DNA from: Simiduia litorea | GTDB taxonomy: Bacteria; Pseudomonadota; Gammaproteobacteria; Pseudomonadales; Cellvibrionaceae | Reading direction: 5' to 3' | Length of the DNA: 64,000 bases | Assembly (NCBI RefSeq): GCF_042853465.1 | Contig: NZ_AP031497.1 | Span: 2,852,001-2,916,000, forward strand | Shown: piece after piece, positions 35,203 to 45,762 of the stretch | Layout of the letters: each line of letters starts with the position of its first letter | Numbering within the stretch: position 1 is the first letter of the stretch | Made by a program: the position numbers and the translations under genes | The notes under the pieces: generated by a model | The model's database searches: none | Told to the model about the DNA's origin: nothing | The model's input: the letters and a program-made list of their open reading frames with translations, nothing else

Positions 35203-36183
35203 TTAACGCGCACCAATAATCACGTCGCCCAATTCAAGCACCCGAGTATCTTTGGTTAAAGACGCCAAATCCGCGGTCTGTAAATAGCGTCGAAACGCTG
35301 TATCGGCTAGCATTTCCGCCACCCGCGGGTGAGATTTCACCCGATTAATTCGATGATAGGCATCCACCAGCTGCGCAGCCGTTTCTTGTTCCAATTGGCG
35401 GTCGGTCAAGGCTTCCAGCTCGCGCTGCAGCGCCCACAGATCTTTGACCGGCGCCGTGGCAATCAACTGATCGAAGGTCGGGTCCTCAGTGAGTGCAAAC
35501 ACATCCCGATCCAGCAACAGATGTTGAGCCGAGGGTGAATTCAGCAACTCAGTGAACTCGGGTTGTAGCGAGATTTCTTGCAACAACTTCACACCCTTAA
35601 GCGGCGACAACACGATGGCATTGATGAGCTGACTCACCGGCAATTCCGAAGGGGTATCGAAGGCATCCGTCTCGTAGCCATAGTCCGATAAGCTGGTGGA
35701 CTTGTCGAGCAGGGTCGACTGCTTGCGCAACTGATCAAAATCGGGTTTCACACCGGCCAGAAAGGCGATAATGGCCGCCATAGCGGCACCTGCCAGCAAA
35801 CCCACCACCATACCCATAAGGCGCGAACCAAAGCCAAGCTTCGCCTCGCGAGGGTTGTTACCTGTGGCTTCCTCACCGTCACCATCTGCGCTTGGCTTAG
35901 ACTCAGCCTTTGGCTTTAACAAGCGCGTTAACAATGAGCAGCCAGCACTGTAAAACAGACCAAACAGCAGCCCGCCCACCACCAATTGATGAAAATACGT
36001 TGGCCAGTCAAACCAGGTGCGAGTAATAGTCACCGCAGGTGCCAACAATGCCCCAGTAATCACCAGCGCGAGTACTAAAAGCTGTAGACGAAACAAACTG
36101 TGGGAAAAACCCTGTAAAAAGCCTCGCACACCCATGCCTAGGGTAAGGGTTGCAGCTATCCAAAATATCGGCGACTCAATCAT
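35203..36183 (-). CDS. CvpA-like membrane protein
   Basis: A 326-residue protein. Its N-terminal half has three to four TM segments (about 7-25, 32-52, 65-88, 120-145), consistent with the CvpA/colicin V production family. A charged linker (about 90-115, KPKAESKPSADGDGEEA) interrupts it. The C-terminal half is a soluble, mostly helical domain I do not recognise (about 150-320, LWALQRELEALTDRQLEQETAAQ, VKSHPRVAEMLAD). The long soluble extension is unusual compared with the ~160-residue CvpA. Its role is unknown. It stands between tdh and the XRE-cupin regulator and all three genes share the strand. Confidence 0.65.
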   Translation of the reverse strand: MIESPIFWIAATLTLGMGVRGFLQGFSHSLFRLQLLVLALVITGALLAPAVTITRTWFDWPTYFHQLVVGGLLFGLFYSAGCSLLTRLLKPKAESKPSADGDGEEATGNNPREAKLGFGSRLMGMVVGLLAGAAMAAIIAFLAGVKPDFDQLRKQSTLLDKSTSLSDYGYETDAFDTPSELPVSQLINAIVLSPLKGVKLLQEISLQPEFTELLNSPSAQHLLLDRDVFALTEDPTFDQLIATAPVKDLWALQRELEALTDRQLEQETAAQLVDAYHRINRVKSHPRVAEMLADTAFRRYLQTADLASLTKDTRVLELGDVIIGAR

Positions 36184-36327
36184 AGTGTTACGGCCTCTCC
36201 TTCGGCCTTCTCTTTACTCATCGACTTGACTCCACCCTGAGTCAAATTCTTACATGTTTTCAGTACAAGCGGTGGCGAGCCACATCTGAAGCACTACCAA
36301 GCGCTTTCTTTATGCGACCAACAGCAA

Positions 36328-36966
36328 CTATCGACTGGTAACCCATAGCACCACGGCATCTGCCTTAGATACGGAGACCAAGCAATGCCCCATGCGCGCG
36401 TCATAATAGATGGAGTCACCCTCGGAAAGTTTCACCGGCTCGTAAAATTCCGTGTAAACCTCCACCACGCCACTCAACACCAACATGAACTCTTCACCTT
36501 CGTGCCGCACCCAATCTTCAAAATCATCGAAGCTACGGGCGCGCACTGTGCATTTAAACGGCACCATCTTTTTATCGCGCATTTGCGTGCACAATAACTC
36601 GTGCTCATAGGTGGTCGTGGGGTGTGGGGTGCCAGCTTCATTGCGGGTGATATCGCGCCTGCCATTGGCCGTAGGCCCATCCTGCGGAGGCACGAATAAC
36701 TGCGGAATATCAATACCTAAACCCGCGGTCAGCTTTTGCACTGCCTGAAAGGTGGGGGAGATTTGCTCGTTTTCAATCTTCGATAGGGTCGATCGGGCCA
36801 AACCCGTAAGGCGGCTAGCCTCTTCTAGGGTTAAATTGTTTGCCAAGCGAATCTCTTTCAAGCGCTTACCCAACTGCAAGGGCTCAACAAATTTACCGTC
36901 GTCTTTGCGGGCCACTTCCAGCACGGAGGTTTGATCAGGCATTTTTTTGGCTTCCAACTCGCTCAT
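36328..36966 (-). CDS. XRE-cupin transcriptional regulator
   Basis: A 212-residue DNA-binding regulator. A Cro/C1-type HTH (about 28-85) shows LGKRLKEIRLANNLTLEEASR and ARSTLSKIENEQISPTFQAVQ. A C-terminal cupin effector domain (about 125-210) shows HEGEEFMLVLSGVVEVYTEF and EGDSIYYDARMGHCLVSVS. XRE-cupin proteins sense small metabolites, often amino acids or polyamines. It is divergent from gcvP, and two TAGGAAA sites lie in the shared 245-bp gap, so it may control the glycine decarboxylase gene and itself. Confidence 0.88.
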   Translation of the reverse strand: MSELEAKKMPDQTSVLEVARKDDGKFVEPLQLGKRLKEIRLANNLTLEEASRLTGLARSTLSKIENEQISPTFQAVQKLTAGLGIDIPQLFVPPQDGPTANGRRDITRNEAGTPHPTTTYEHELLCTQMRDKKMVPFKCTVRARSFDDFEDWVRHEGEEFMLVLSGVVEVYTEFYEPVKLSEGDSIYYDARMGHCLVSVSKADAVVLWVTSR

Positions 36967-37059
36967 TTAAGTCCTTTAAGCCGCTAAAAACGGGGGCTTT
37001 GCCGATTATGGGTGCGATACTACACGCGAATTTCCCCACTGCAAGGATATTAACAAAAG

Positions 37060-37096
37060 TTTCCTATAGGAAATTTGAATTGCCGGTTAGGAAACC
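37060..37096. promoter_or_regulatory. Candidate operator pair between the XRE-cupin regulator and gcvP
   Basis: TTTCCTATAGGAAA (37060-37073) is a perfect 14-bp palindrome, followed by the related inverted repeat GGTTAGGAAACC (37085-37096). The shared core TAGGAAA recurs exactly 21 bp apart (37067 and 37088), two helical turns, as expected for two repressor dimers on one DNA face. Candidate binder: the adjacent XRE-cupin protein. Confidence 0.55.
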
Positions 37097-37210
37097 TCCT
37101 GCTAGTATGCCGGCCTTAAAATCCGCCCACGTCTAGCACCTTTTTCGCTGCTAGACTTGGCACTTTCCCAGCAGCATTTTTTGCTGCAGCCATTGCGACA
37201 GGTAGATCAC

Positions 37211-40084
<2,874 letters not shown>

Positions 40085-40111
40085 TTTTTAATTATCTTGA
40101 CCAGTTTTTGG

Positions 40112-40139
40112 AAAGAGCGCTTCGGCGCTCTATTTTTTT
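40112..40139 (+). terminator. Rho-independent terminator of gcvP
   Basis: AGAGCGC-TTCG-GCGCTCT (40114-40131) with a stable UUCG tetraloop, followed by ATTTTTTT. It lies 30 bp past the stop codon. Confidence 0.95.
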
Positions 40140-40186
40140 GGGTTGCGGTAATCTCCCCCGTTTTTAATTGATGTTATAAGTAGAGA

Positions 40187-40554
40187 CTATGCCGCCATCA
40201 GCGGAGGCTTGCCTCCGTTAGCTTTGTGCGGTCGCTCGTGATTGGAAAACCAAAGCCACTTCGGTGCTTACTCTTGAACCTCTTCCATTGACTCAGAAAT
40301 ATATTTGCTCAACCAGCTATATCTCACCCTTCGATTATGCCGATCAATATAAGCGTTTTGTTGGGAGTTCCCCGGCTGCACAAATTCAATACCAACGGCT
40401 AGTTGTCTTGCCAAATTACGGAAATCGTTACAAATGAACTCAGGTCCGCTGTCACAGCGAAAGACTGAGGGCGTGTCCCTATACTCCAAGAGTCGATTTA
40501 TCACGCGAATCATCCGAATGGCCGGCAACGAAAAATCTGCCTCGATAGCCGAAT
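40187..40554 (-). pseudogene. Remnant of an IS3-family transposase (DDE domain), interrupted and truncated
   Basis: The minus strand encodes the C-terminal third of an IS3-type OrfB transposase. Homology begins abruptly at YSAIEADFSLPAIRMIRVIN, with an in-frame TAG just before it. It continues with RCDSGPEF (catalytic Asp), VQPGNSQQNAYIDRHNR (catalytic Glu replaced by Asp, family motif QQNAYIERYNR) and RYSWLSKYISES. An in-frame TAA at 40268-40270 interrupts it, after which the same frame resumes with APKWLWFSNHERPHKANGG and stops at 40187. The N-terminal half, the OrfA gene and recognisable terminal repeats are missing. It marks the left edge of an AT-rich accessory block. Confidence 0.85.
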
Positions 40555-40562
40555 ACTAATTT

Positions 40563-40910
40563 TTAATCGAATGCACAGTTCTTATTAGATTCTGCACGAG
40601 CCCAAGCCGAACGATAGGACTCCCTTATGGCATTAGCGAACTCATAAGACTGCTTATTTTGATATAGCAATTGTTTGAGCTCAGCCAAAGAAGGCACAAC
40701 CAAAGAATGGTCGCGAAAGTAACCTAATAAATTACTTAGAAATTCACCCTCTCCTTCTATGATGTCATTGCCAAGATTCCTATGGGAAAACAACGCAAAG
40801 GACCTTAACTCCTTTTCAACAGCGTGATCAAAAAAGCAATCCTCTTGCGCTGAAAAACTGCACTCGCAATAAACAGAAAAAAAGAGCAAGGAAATAAAAA
40901 ACAATCTCAT
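40563..40910 (-). CDS. Small secreted hypothetical protein
   Basis: A 115-residue protein beginning with a signal peptide (MRLFFISLLFFSVYCECSFSA). The mature part is helical and charged (HAVEKELRSFALFSHRNLGN, FANAIRESYRSAWARAES) with Cys residues near both ends. No family is recognised. The frame is open to 40997, but the signal peptide starts at the ATG at 40910, and the earlier part overlaps the next gene. Lys/Ser-rich AT-biased codons match the neighbouring envelope genes and differ from gcvP. Confidence 0.5.
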   Translation of the reverse strand: MRLFFISLLFFSVYCECSFSAQEDCFFDHAVEKELRSFALFSHRNLGNDIIEGEGEFLSNLLGYFRDHSLVVPSLAELKQLLYQNKQSYEFANAIRESYRSAWARAESNKNCAFD

Positions 40911-40971
40911 AAGACGGCTATAACTGAAGAAAATAGATGGCCCGTTAAAAAACAGGCCTAAGATGATTTCA

Positions 40972-41400
40972 CTATTCTTCCACGGCGGTAGCTTCAACTA
41001 CCTCTGGCTGCAACTCCACAGTGTACTCACCAGGATCATACTCATTAGATGCTCCGGTCGACGTATCAATTGAGGTGCTCAATAAACTGGTCAACACAAC
41101 ATCCCCCCAAACCCATGGGTTCAATGTGCGCTGCATGACAACTTCGGTAGCTTGATAGCCCTCTTTTTCCAATATCACTACCCCATCTTTCCTTGATATA
41201 GAAACTGTTATCGGTGTTACACCAGCCTCTGTGCGTGTGCCGATTGCGCCGGTTTTCTGGTCTTTAGTGGCAATAAATACTTTAGCACCGGAAGGTACAG
41301 AATCAACCTTGATGCTCTGAGAAGTACCAGACATCATAGTCGCGCAAGATGCCAAGGAAAAAGCTGCGCCAAACAATATCACTTTTTTTATTGTTTTCAT
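40972..41400 (-). CDS. PEGA-like lipoprotein
   Basis: Lipoprotein of 142 residues with lipobox SLASC (lipid-modified Cys about 19), followed by ATMMSGTSQSIKVDSVPSGA. The core VDSVPSGAKVFIATKDQKTG, GVTPITVSISR and LEKEGYQATEVV matches a PEGA-type beta domain found in many outer-membrane lipoproteins. The C-terminus is acidic. It may associate with the cell wall or with the divergently encoded DUF4105 protein. GGA lies about six bases before the start. Confidence 0.7.
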   Translation of the reverse strand: MKTIKKVILFGAAFSLASCATMMSGTSQSIKVDSVPSGAKVFIATKDQKTGAIGTRTEAGVTPITVSISRKDGVVILEKEGYQATEVVMQRTLNPWVWGDVVLTSLLSTSIDTSTGASNEYDPGEYTVELQPEVVEATAVEE

Positions 41401-41518
41401 TCTACGTCCATATCATCAACAGTTAATAATACCCATGATTAATCAGTTAGGGGTATAAATTCAGGATTACAATAGGGTTAAATACTCCATCGTAATTACT
41501 TGCCAGAAAATTATACTC

Positions 41519-43378
41519 ATGTTTAAGAATTTTGTAAGCCTGCTAGCTATATTTACAACCGTCTTCACTTCCAGTACGACTCAGAGTGCTGAGAAACACT
41601 TTGATATTGATCGCAAAACAACCAGTCTCGCAGAAAGCCGCGGCTGGCTGGCTCTTGGTCACTACAGAAGCAACTGGATGAGCAAGTCTTTTGCTAGCGA
41701 GGCCGATTCCCCAGACTTTTTTTTAACGAGCCAAGGACGTCGCAATCCTCAAAGAGAATTAGCCTACTGGAAAACATTATTACAATCCAAGAATGCTCAG
41801 ATTCCCGACGCAGTCTGCCGCTTCCCAGCGCGTTATCTTTGGGCCGCTAAAGCATATCGCGTAGAGCCACCTTGGTCATTAAGGGGGTGCCAAGAACTAC
41901 AAGTCTGGCTCAATCAAGTGCCAGGCGATCGAGTTTCAATTATTTATGCTTCCGCGTATTTAGAAAGCCCATCCTCAATGTTTGGCCACTCTTTTCTGCG
42001 TTTTCAGAGTCACAATTCAAATACAAAACTGAGTAACACGACGATTAACTATGCCGCTGACACCGCCGAAAGAGGAAATGTCGTAAATTTTGCATACCGT
42101 GGCTTATTCGGCGGTTTTCCCGGTATTTCTGATCAACTCCCCCTGTTTCGACGGATGAGGAACTATTCAGATAACGAAGGTAGAGACTTAGTAGAGTACT
42201 ACCTAAACTTGAATACGGAAGAGGTCACACAACTTAAACTCCACTTATTCGAAATTCGAGGCAGGGACTTCGATTATTTCTTTCTCGACGAAAACTGTTC
42301 CTACAGACTGCTGGCATCTATTTCTACTGTTCGACCTGAGCTAAACCTGTTAGATGATTTTGGTAGCTGGGCGATTCCAATAGATACGATAAAAAAATTG
42401 GAAAAAGAAAATTTAGTAGAAAAGATAGTAGATCATCCATCTGCGACGAGGCGCCTTTATTTTCACAACAGCTTATTGAGCCAGAGAGCTAGCGAAGAAG
42501 CCATAAATATCGCAAAAGGAGAAATTCCTGCAACAAATTTAGCAAACCGTTCAGAAAATGATACAGCGAAAATACTATATGTCGCAGCTGAATATAACTC
42601 CTTACTAATTAGCCAAGATAAAATTGACCGTAATTCCAGCAAAGATATTTCACACAACATCATGAAGGCGCGCATAAACATAGACCAACCGTCAAACTGG
42701 CCAAGCCCTCCAAAACTTCAACGCACAAGCGATGGTCACCCCAGCGGCAGATACACCATCGCAGGTGGGAGCCAAAACGATGCTGAATTTATGGATTTAA
42801 GCTACCGATCTGCCTACCACACGTTTGAAGATCGCCTATTTGGCTTCAATCCAGGCGCAGAAGTAGTGATCTTAAACTACGGCCTGCGCCTAATAGACGA
42901 TAAGTTAAAGCTCCAACAATTTGAGCTTATACAAGTAAAGTCAAGAACACCTAGAAATGCCTTTTTTGCACCACCCTCGTGGGATTTCGGCGTTGCCTAT
43001 CAGGAGAAATATTTGGCAGGGAAAAATCATCATGTATTGTCCACAGAATATTTTCGAGGCCGAAGCATTTTAGTTGCAGGTCATATACTTTCTGGACTGA
43101 TTGGCGGAAGCATTGATCTAGCTGACGAGTTCGATAGTAATATCGGCATTGAAGTAGCGGGAAAACTAAGCGCATTAAAACAAACAGATAAATTTTCTTA
43201 TCAACTTTCATACCGCATGGGAAGCTATATAGATGGGGTAGAGAGCGACGATAAATCACTTTCAGCATCATTTAGTTTACCGTTATACAATGACCTTCTA
43301 TCAATCAGTGCAAAAAGAAAACTTTCTAGAAACATGTATCAAACAGAATTTAGACTGGGATATAGCCGCTATTTTTAG
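41519..43378 (+). CDS. DUF4105-domain (Lnb-like N-terminal) outer-envelope protein
   Basis: A 619-residue exported protein with signal peptide MFKNFVSLLAIFTTVFTSSTTQSA. The central DUF4105 region (about 130-290) has IIYASAYLESPSSMFGHSFL, the FNYAADT-like TINYAADTAERG, GGFPGISDQLPLFRRM and YYFFLDENCSYRLLA-type motifs (DYFFLDENCSYR seen). These contain the invariant His and Cys expected of a thiol-hydrolase-like fold. The C-terminal ~200 residues are aromatic-alternating and end in YSRYF, suggesting a small beta-barrel in the outer membrane. The family's reaction is unknown. It is divergent from the PEGA-like lipoprotein. Codon use is AT-rich relative to flanking regions. Confidence 0.82.
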   Translation: MFKNFVSLLAIFTTVFTSSTTQSAEKHFDIDRKTTSLAESRGWLALGHYRSNWMSKSFASEADSPDFFLTSQGRRNPQRELAYWKTLLQSKNAQIPDAVCRFPARYLWAAKAYRVEPPWSLRGCQELQVWLNQVPGDRVSIIYASAYLESPSSMFGHSFLRFQSHNSNTKLSNTTINYAADTAERGNVVNFAYRGLFGGFPGISDQLPLFRRMRNYSDNEGRDLVEYYLNLNTEEVTQLKLHLFEIRGRDFDYFFLDENCSYRLLASISTVRPELNLLDDFGSWAIPIDTIKKLEKENLVEKIVDHPSATRRLYFHNSLLSQRASEEAINIAKGEIPATNLANRSENDTAKILYVAAEYNSLLISQDKIDRNSSKDISHNIMKARINIDQPSNWPSPPKLQRTSDGHPSGRYTIAGGSQNDAEFMDLSYRSAYHTFEDRLFGFNPGAEVVILNYGLRLIDDKLKLQQFELIQVKSRTPRNAFFAPPSWDFGVAYQEKYLAGKNHHVLSTEYFRGRSILVAGHILSGLIGGSIDLADEFDSNIGIEVAGKLSALKQTDKFSYQLSYRMGSYIDGVESDDKSLSASFSLPLYNDLLSISAKRKLSRNMYQTEFRLGYSRYF

Positions 43379-43608
43379 TATTTATCATCGCTCTCTTTCA
43401 TCATCGTTTGGTCAATATGCAAACCTGCGCCTTTAGGGTCAATTTTCAACGAAAATCGAAAATCTAATTCAGTGGTCAACTAACCTAGGTGGGCATCACT
43501 TGGGTGACAATTTGTAACTCTCAGCCCCGGCCTTCGTCGCTCTAACACAACTCCGTTCATAAGCGTCGCTGATACATGTACCTTCTGCTTCCGGACAATG
43601 ACAACCCT

Positions 43609-43962
43609 CTACTCCTCCGAAACTACACTAAAACCACCATAGATAATTCTCTTTCCATCAAACGGCATAGGGCTATTATCTGGATGCATGGATGGATCAT
43701 CCATGGCAGCCTGCCAACCTGCATCGCGAACTTCCTTAGATGGCCAGATAACCCAAGAGAAGGCTACGGTTTCATCGTCCTTTTTCTTAACCGCCATGGG
43801 AAAGGAGGTTAGCTCACCCTCCGGCACATCGTCACCCCAGGTATCGACGACACTCAGCGCCCCTAGTTTTTTTAGAGCCGCGGCCATAATTTTGGCGTGC
43901 ATAATAAATTTTTCTTTATTCTTGGTAGGTACAGCGGCTACAAATCCATCCACATAGGACAT
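43609..43962 (-). CDS. DUF1428 family protein
   Basis: A 117-residue cytoplasmic protein of the dimeric alpha-beta barrel DUF1428 family: MSYVDGFVAAVPTKNKEKF at the start, VVDTWGDDVPEGELTSFP, FSWVIWPSKEVRDAGW and the ending FDGKRIIYGGFSVV. This family is often annotated as YbaA-like RNA-signal-recognition protein, without biochemical proof. The start at 43962 has GGAG six bases upstream. Nine copies of an octanucleotide lie 66-137 bp upstream and may affect its promoter. Confidence 0.85.
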   Translation of the reverse strand: MSYVDGFVAAVPTKNKEKFIMHAKIMAAALKKLGALSVVDTWGDDVPEGELTSFPMAVKKKDDETVAFSWVIWPSKEVRDAGWQAAMDDPSMHPDNSPMPFDGKRIIYGGFSVVSEE

Positions 43963-44027
43963 AGCGAGCTCCATATACTTGACTTAAAAATAAATAAATT
44001 TTACTGATTAGACGTACATACACCCTA

Positions 44028-44102
44028 AACCATTGAACCATTGAACCATTGAACCATTGAACCATTGAACCATTGAACCATTGAACCATTGAACCATTGA
44101 AC
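44028..44102. repeat. Octanucleotide microsatellite (AACCATTG)9
   Basis: Nine perfect tandem copies of AACCATTG (44028-44099) plus AAC. The repeat lies between the DUF1428 and DUF1456 genes, upstream of the former. Perfect repeats of this length are prone to slipped-strand changes, and each step would move promoter elements by 8 bp. Confidence 0.97.
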
Positions 44103-44143
44103 ACACTAGCTCAGTCAATTTCTAAAATCTAGGGTATGTAAAA

Positions 44144-44599
44144 CTAACGATAATGTAAAACCAAACCGGCAAGAAAATTACGTAAAAACTGATCCATGCA
44201 TTCGCGATAGTGATGATTACTCGGTTTACGAAACAATGCGCTCAATTCGTGTTTACTGATAGTCACTTTCGCCAGCGACAAGATATGGATCATGTCACTA
44301 GCTTGCAGATTTAGCGCTATTTTCAATTTCATTAGAATAATATTGTTAGTGAGCTCCGTTTCCTTAGGAAGTTCAACGCCGTCTTTTTTACCGCGCTTCT
44401 CAACAATCAGACCATTGAGAAACGCCGCGAGACAGGCGTCACTACATAAATCAGTGCCTGCCTCATCTTTAGCGCTGAGCCACTCACTAACTTGAGCCTG
44501 TGTCACAGTTTGTCCGCCCAATTGAAACAATGAACGTAATTTGGCGTCACTAAAATCGAAAACATAGCGTATTCGGCGCAATATATCGTGGTTGTTCAT
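44144..44599 (-). CDS. DUF1456 (YehS-like) family protein
   Basis: A 151-residue cytoplasmic protein with two repeats of the DUF1456 helical unit: NNHDILRRIRYVFDFSDAKL (about 2-21) and LTNNIILMKLKIALNLQASD (about 83-102), each followed by a V-[ST]-x-x-[EQ]-[LV] segment. The family is widespread and uncharacterised. The start at 44599 has AGGA six bases upstream; an earlier in-frame codon lacks a site. The end (HHYRECMDQFLRNFLAGL) is the normal family C-terminus, so the gene looks complete. Confidence 0.85.
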   Translation of the reverse strand: MNNHDILRRIRYVFDFSDAKLRSLFQLGGQTVTQAQVSEWLSAKDEAGTDLCSDACLAAFLNGLIVEKRGKKDGVELPKETELTNNIILMKLKIALNLQASDMIHILSLAKVTISKHELSALFRKPSNHHYRECMDQFLRNFLAGLVLHYR

Positions 44600-45030
44600 G
44601 GGTTTTCCTAGGGTGCTATAGAGTTGAACCACGGTCATTATGCGCGCGCAACCTAAAGGTGATCAAGACAATACGCCGATTAAGGTCACTTATGTAGAAC
44701 AACCTCAAAAAAAAACACCGCAGTGCACCAAGTAGGCGCCACTCCCTGCGTTCTAGGGAAGTAGATTTCAACGTGTAAATATTTGAAAAAGGCACATAAC
44801 GGAACGCAAATATACCAACTACCTAGGGCCGTCTACCTGACCCAATAGCTCAGGAATGGTTGGATTAGGCGGAAGCAAATTACGTCCACCTCTCCGTATC
44901 GGGTGTGTTTTTTGAAGCAAAAAACGCAGGCTTAGCAGTTCGAATGTCAAACAATCAACGTAAAGTTCCAACGCCGGTTACCCGAGCAAAAACCCGCTAA
45001 GTTTGAACGGTAGTAGTTGTTAATTAAACA
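44600..45030. other. Intergenic region without recognised gene
   Basis: About 430 bp with no supported ORF. A GTTCGAAT string near 44940 resembles a tRNA T-loop but no acceptor or anticodon stem can be paired around it. No RNA family is recognised. Confidence 0.4.
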
Positions 45031-45050
45031 GGGTGCACACGTGTGCACCC
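45023..45050 (-). terminator. 20-bp palindromic hairpin after the Hsp20 gene
   Basis: GGGTGCACACGTGTGCACCC (45031-45050) is a perfect palindrome 10 bp past the Hsp20 stop. On the minus strand it is followed by TGTTTAATTAA. A terminator is likely despite a short U-run; a protein-binding site cannot be excluded. Confidence 0.55.
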
Positions 45051-45060
45051 TTCTTCTTGG

Positions 45061-45543
45061 CTAGGCTGCCACCTTGTCACTTTTGGTATTTTTTTCCTCC
45101 GCCGTATGCTCTAACACATTGCCACGATGATTAATGGCAATAGATTTAGGCTTCATGGCTTCGGGGATCTCTTTCACGAGATTGATTGTAAGCAATCCAT
45201 TGGAAAGATCCGCGTCTGTTACTTCGACATAATCCGCCAAGTTAAACTTGCGTTCAAAGGTGCGGTTTGCGATGCCCTGAAACAGGTACCGACCTTCATC
45301 TTTGGCGTTTTTTGTGCCCCGAACAGTCAGCACACCCTTTTCAACTTGAATATCGAGCTCAGCCTGGATAAAACCGGCCACGGCCAAGGTAATGGCGTAC
45401 TGATTTTCATCACGCATCTCAATATTGTAAGGTGGATAACCATTCGCGGTTGCGTCCGTTGTCAAGGCACTATCGATCAAAGATGCCAAGCGATCAAAGC
45501 CAACGCTGCTGCGATAGAGAGGGGTAAGGTCAATTGATTTCAT
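45061..45543 (-). CDS. ibpA: Small heat-shock protein, Hsp20/IbpA-like
   Basis: ATP-independent holdase of 160 residues that binds unfolding proteins in oligomers. An N-terminal arm has TPLYRSSVGFDRLASLIDSAL, close to IbpA/B. The alpha-crystallin domain (about 35-125) shows YPPYNIEMRDENQYAITLAVAGF in part, GVLTVRG, YLFQGIANRTFERKFNL and the IXI-like NGLLTINLVKEIPE. The start at 45543 has AGGAG eight bases upstream. A good sigma-32 promoter and a possible ROSE-type thermosensor lie upstream. It appears monocistronic. Confidence 0.92.
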   Translation of the reverse strand: MKSIDLTPLYRSSVGFDRLASLIDSALTTDATANGYPPYNIEMRDENQYAITLAVAGFIQAELDIQVEKGVLTVRGTKNAKDEGRYLFQGIANRTFERKFNLADYVEVTDADLSNGLLTINLVKEIPEAMKPKSIAINHRGNVLEHTAEEKNTKSDKVAA

Positions 45544-45575
45544 AAAATATTCTCCTTTAAGAAGCAACACAAAAT
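45544..45575 (-). promoter_or_regulatory. Possible ROSE-like RNA thermosensor covering the Hsp20 ribosome site
   Basis: Immediately before the start codon the minus strand reads TTGCTTCTTAAAGGAGAA. TTGCT/TTCT can pair imperfectly with AGGAGAA, masking the Shine-Dalgarno site, and the UUGCU element is typical of ROSE thermosensors in sHsp leaders. The short loop makes this tentative. Confidence 0.35.
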
Positions 45576-45630
45576 AAAAACAATCAAAGGTGAGAAGACC
45601 TCCAGCGGACAGCCCACTCACAAGCACGTA

Positions 45631-45657
45631 TTTAGGGGCGTCGACATACATTTCAAC
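45631..45657 (-). promoter_or_regulatory. Predicted sigma-32 (RpoH) promoter of the Hsp20 gene
   Basis: On the minus strand GTTGAAA (45657-45651) and CCCCTAAA (45638-45631) match the RpoH consensus CTTGAA / CCCCATnT, with 13 bp between TTGAA and CCCC. The resulting leader would be about 80 nt. Confidence 0.65.
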
Positions 45658-45762
45658 GGTCTATTTTAAAATTTTATTTTATTAAATAAATAGGGTTTAT
45701 TATTTTTGCTTATAAAAATTGGATTAAGGGGTGTATTGGACTGAAGGTTAATAGACCTTTAA

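Noticed and set aside
43916..44104. Minus-strand ORF encoding a repeated FNGSMVQW peptide.
   Set aside because: It is the translation of the AACCATTG octamer repeat running into the DUF1428 region; there is no ribosome site and no protein-like continuation.
44925..44965. tRNA gene suggested by a GTTCGAAT T-loop-like string.
   Set aside because: No flanking T-stem, anticodon or acceptor stem can be formed.
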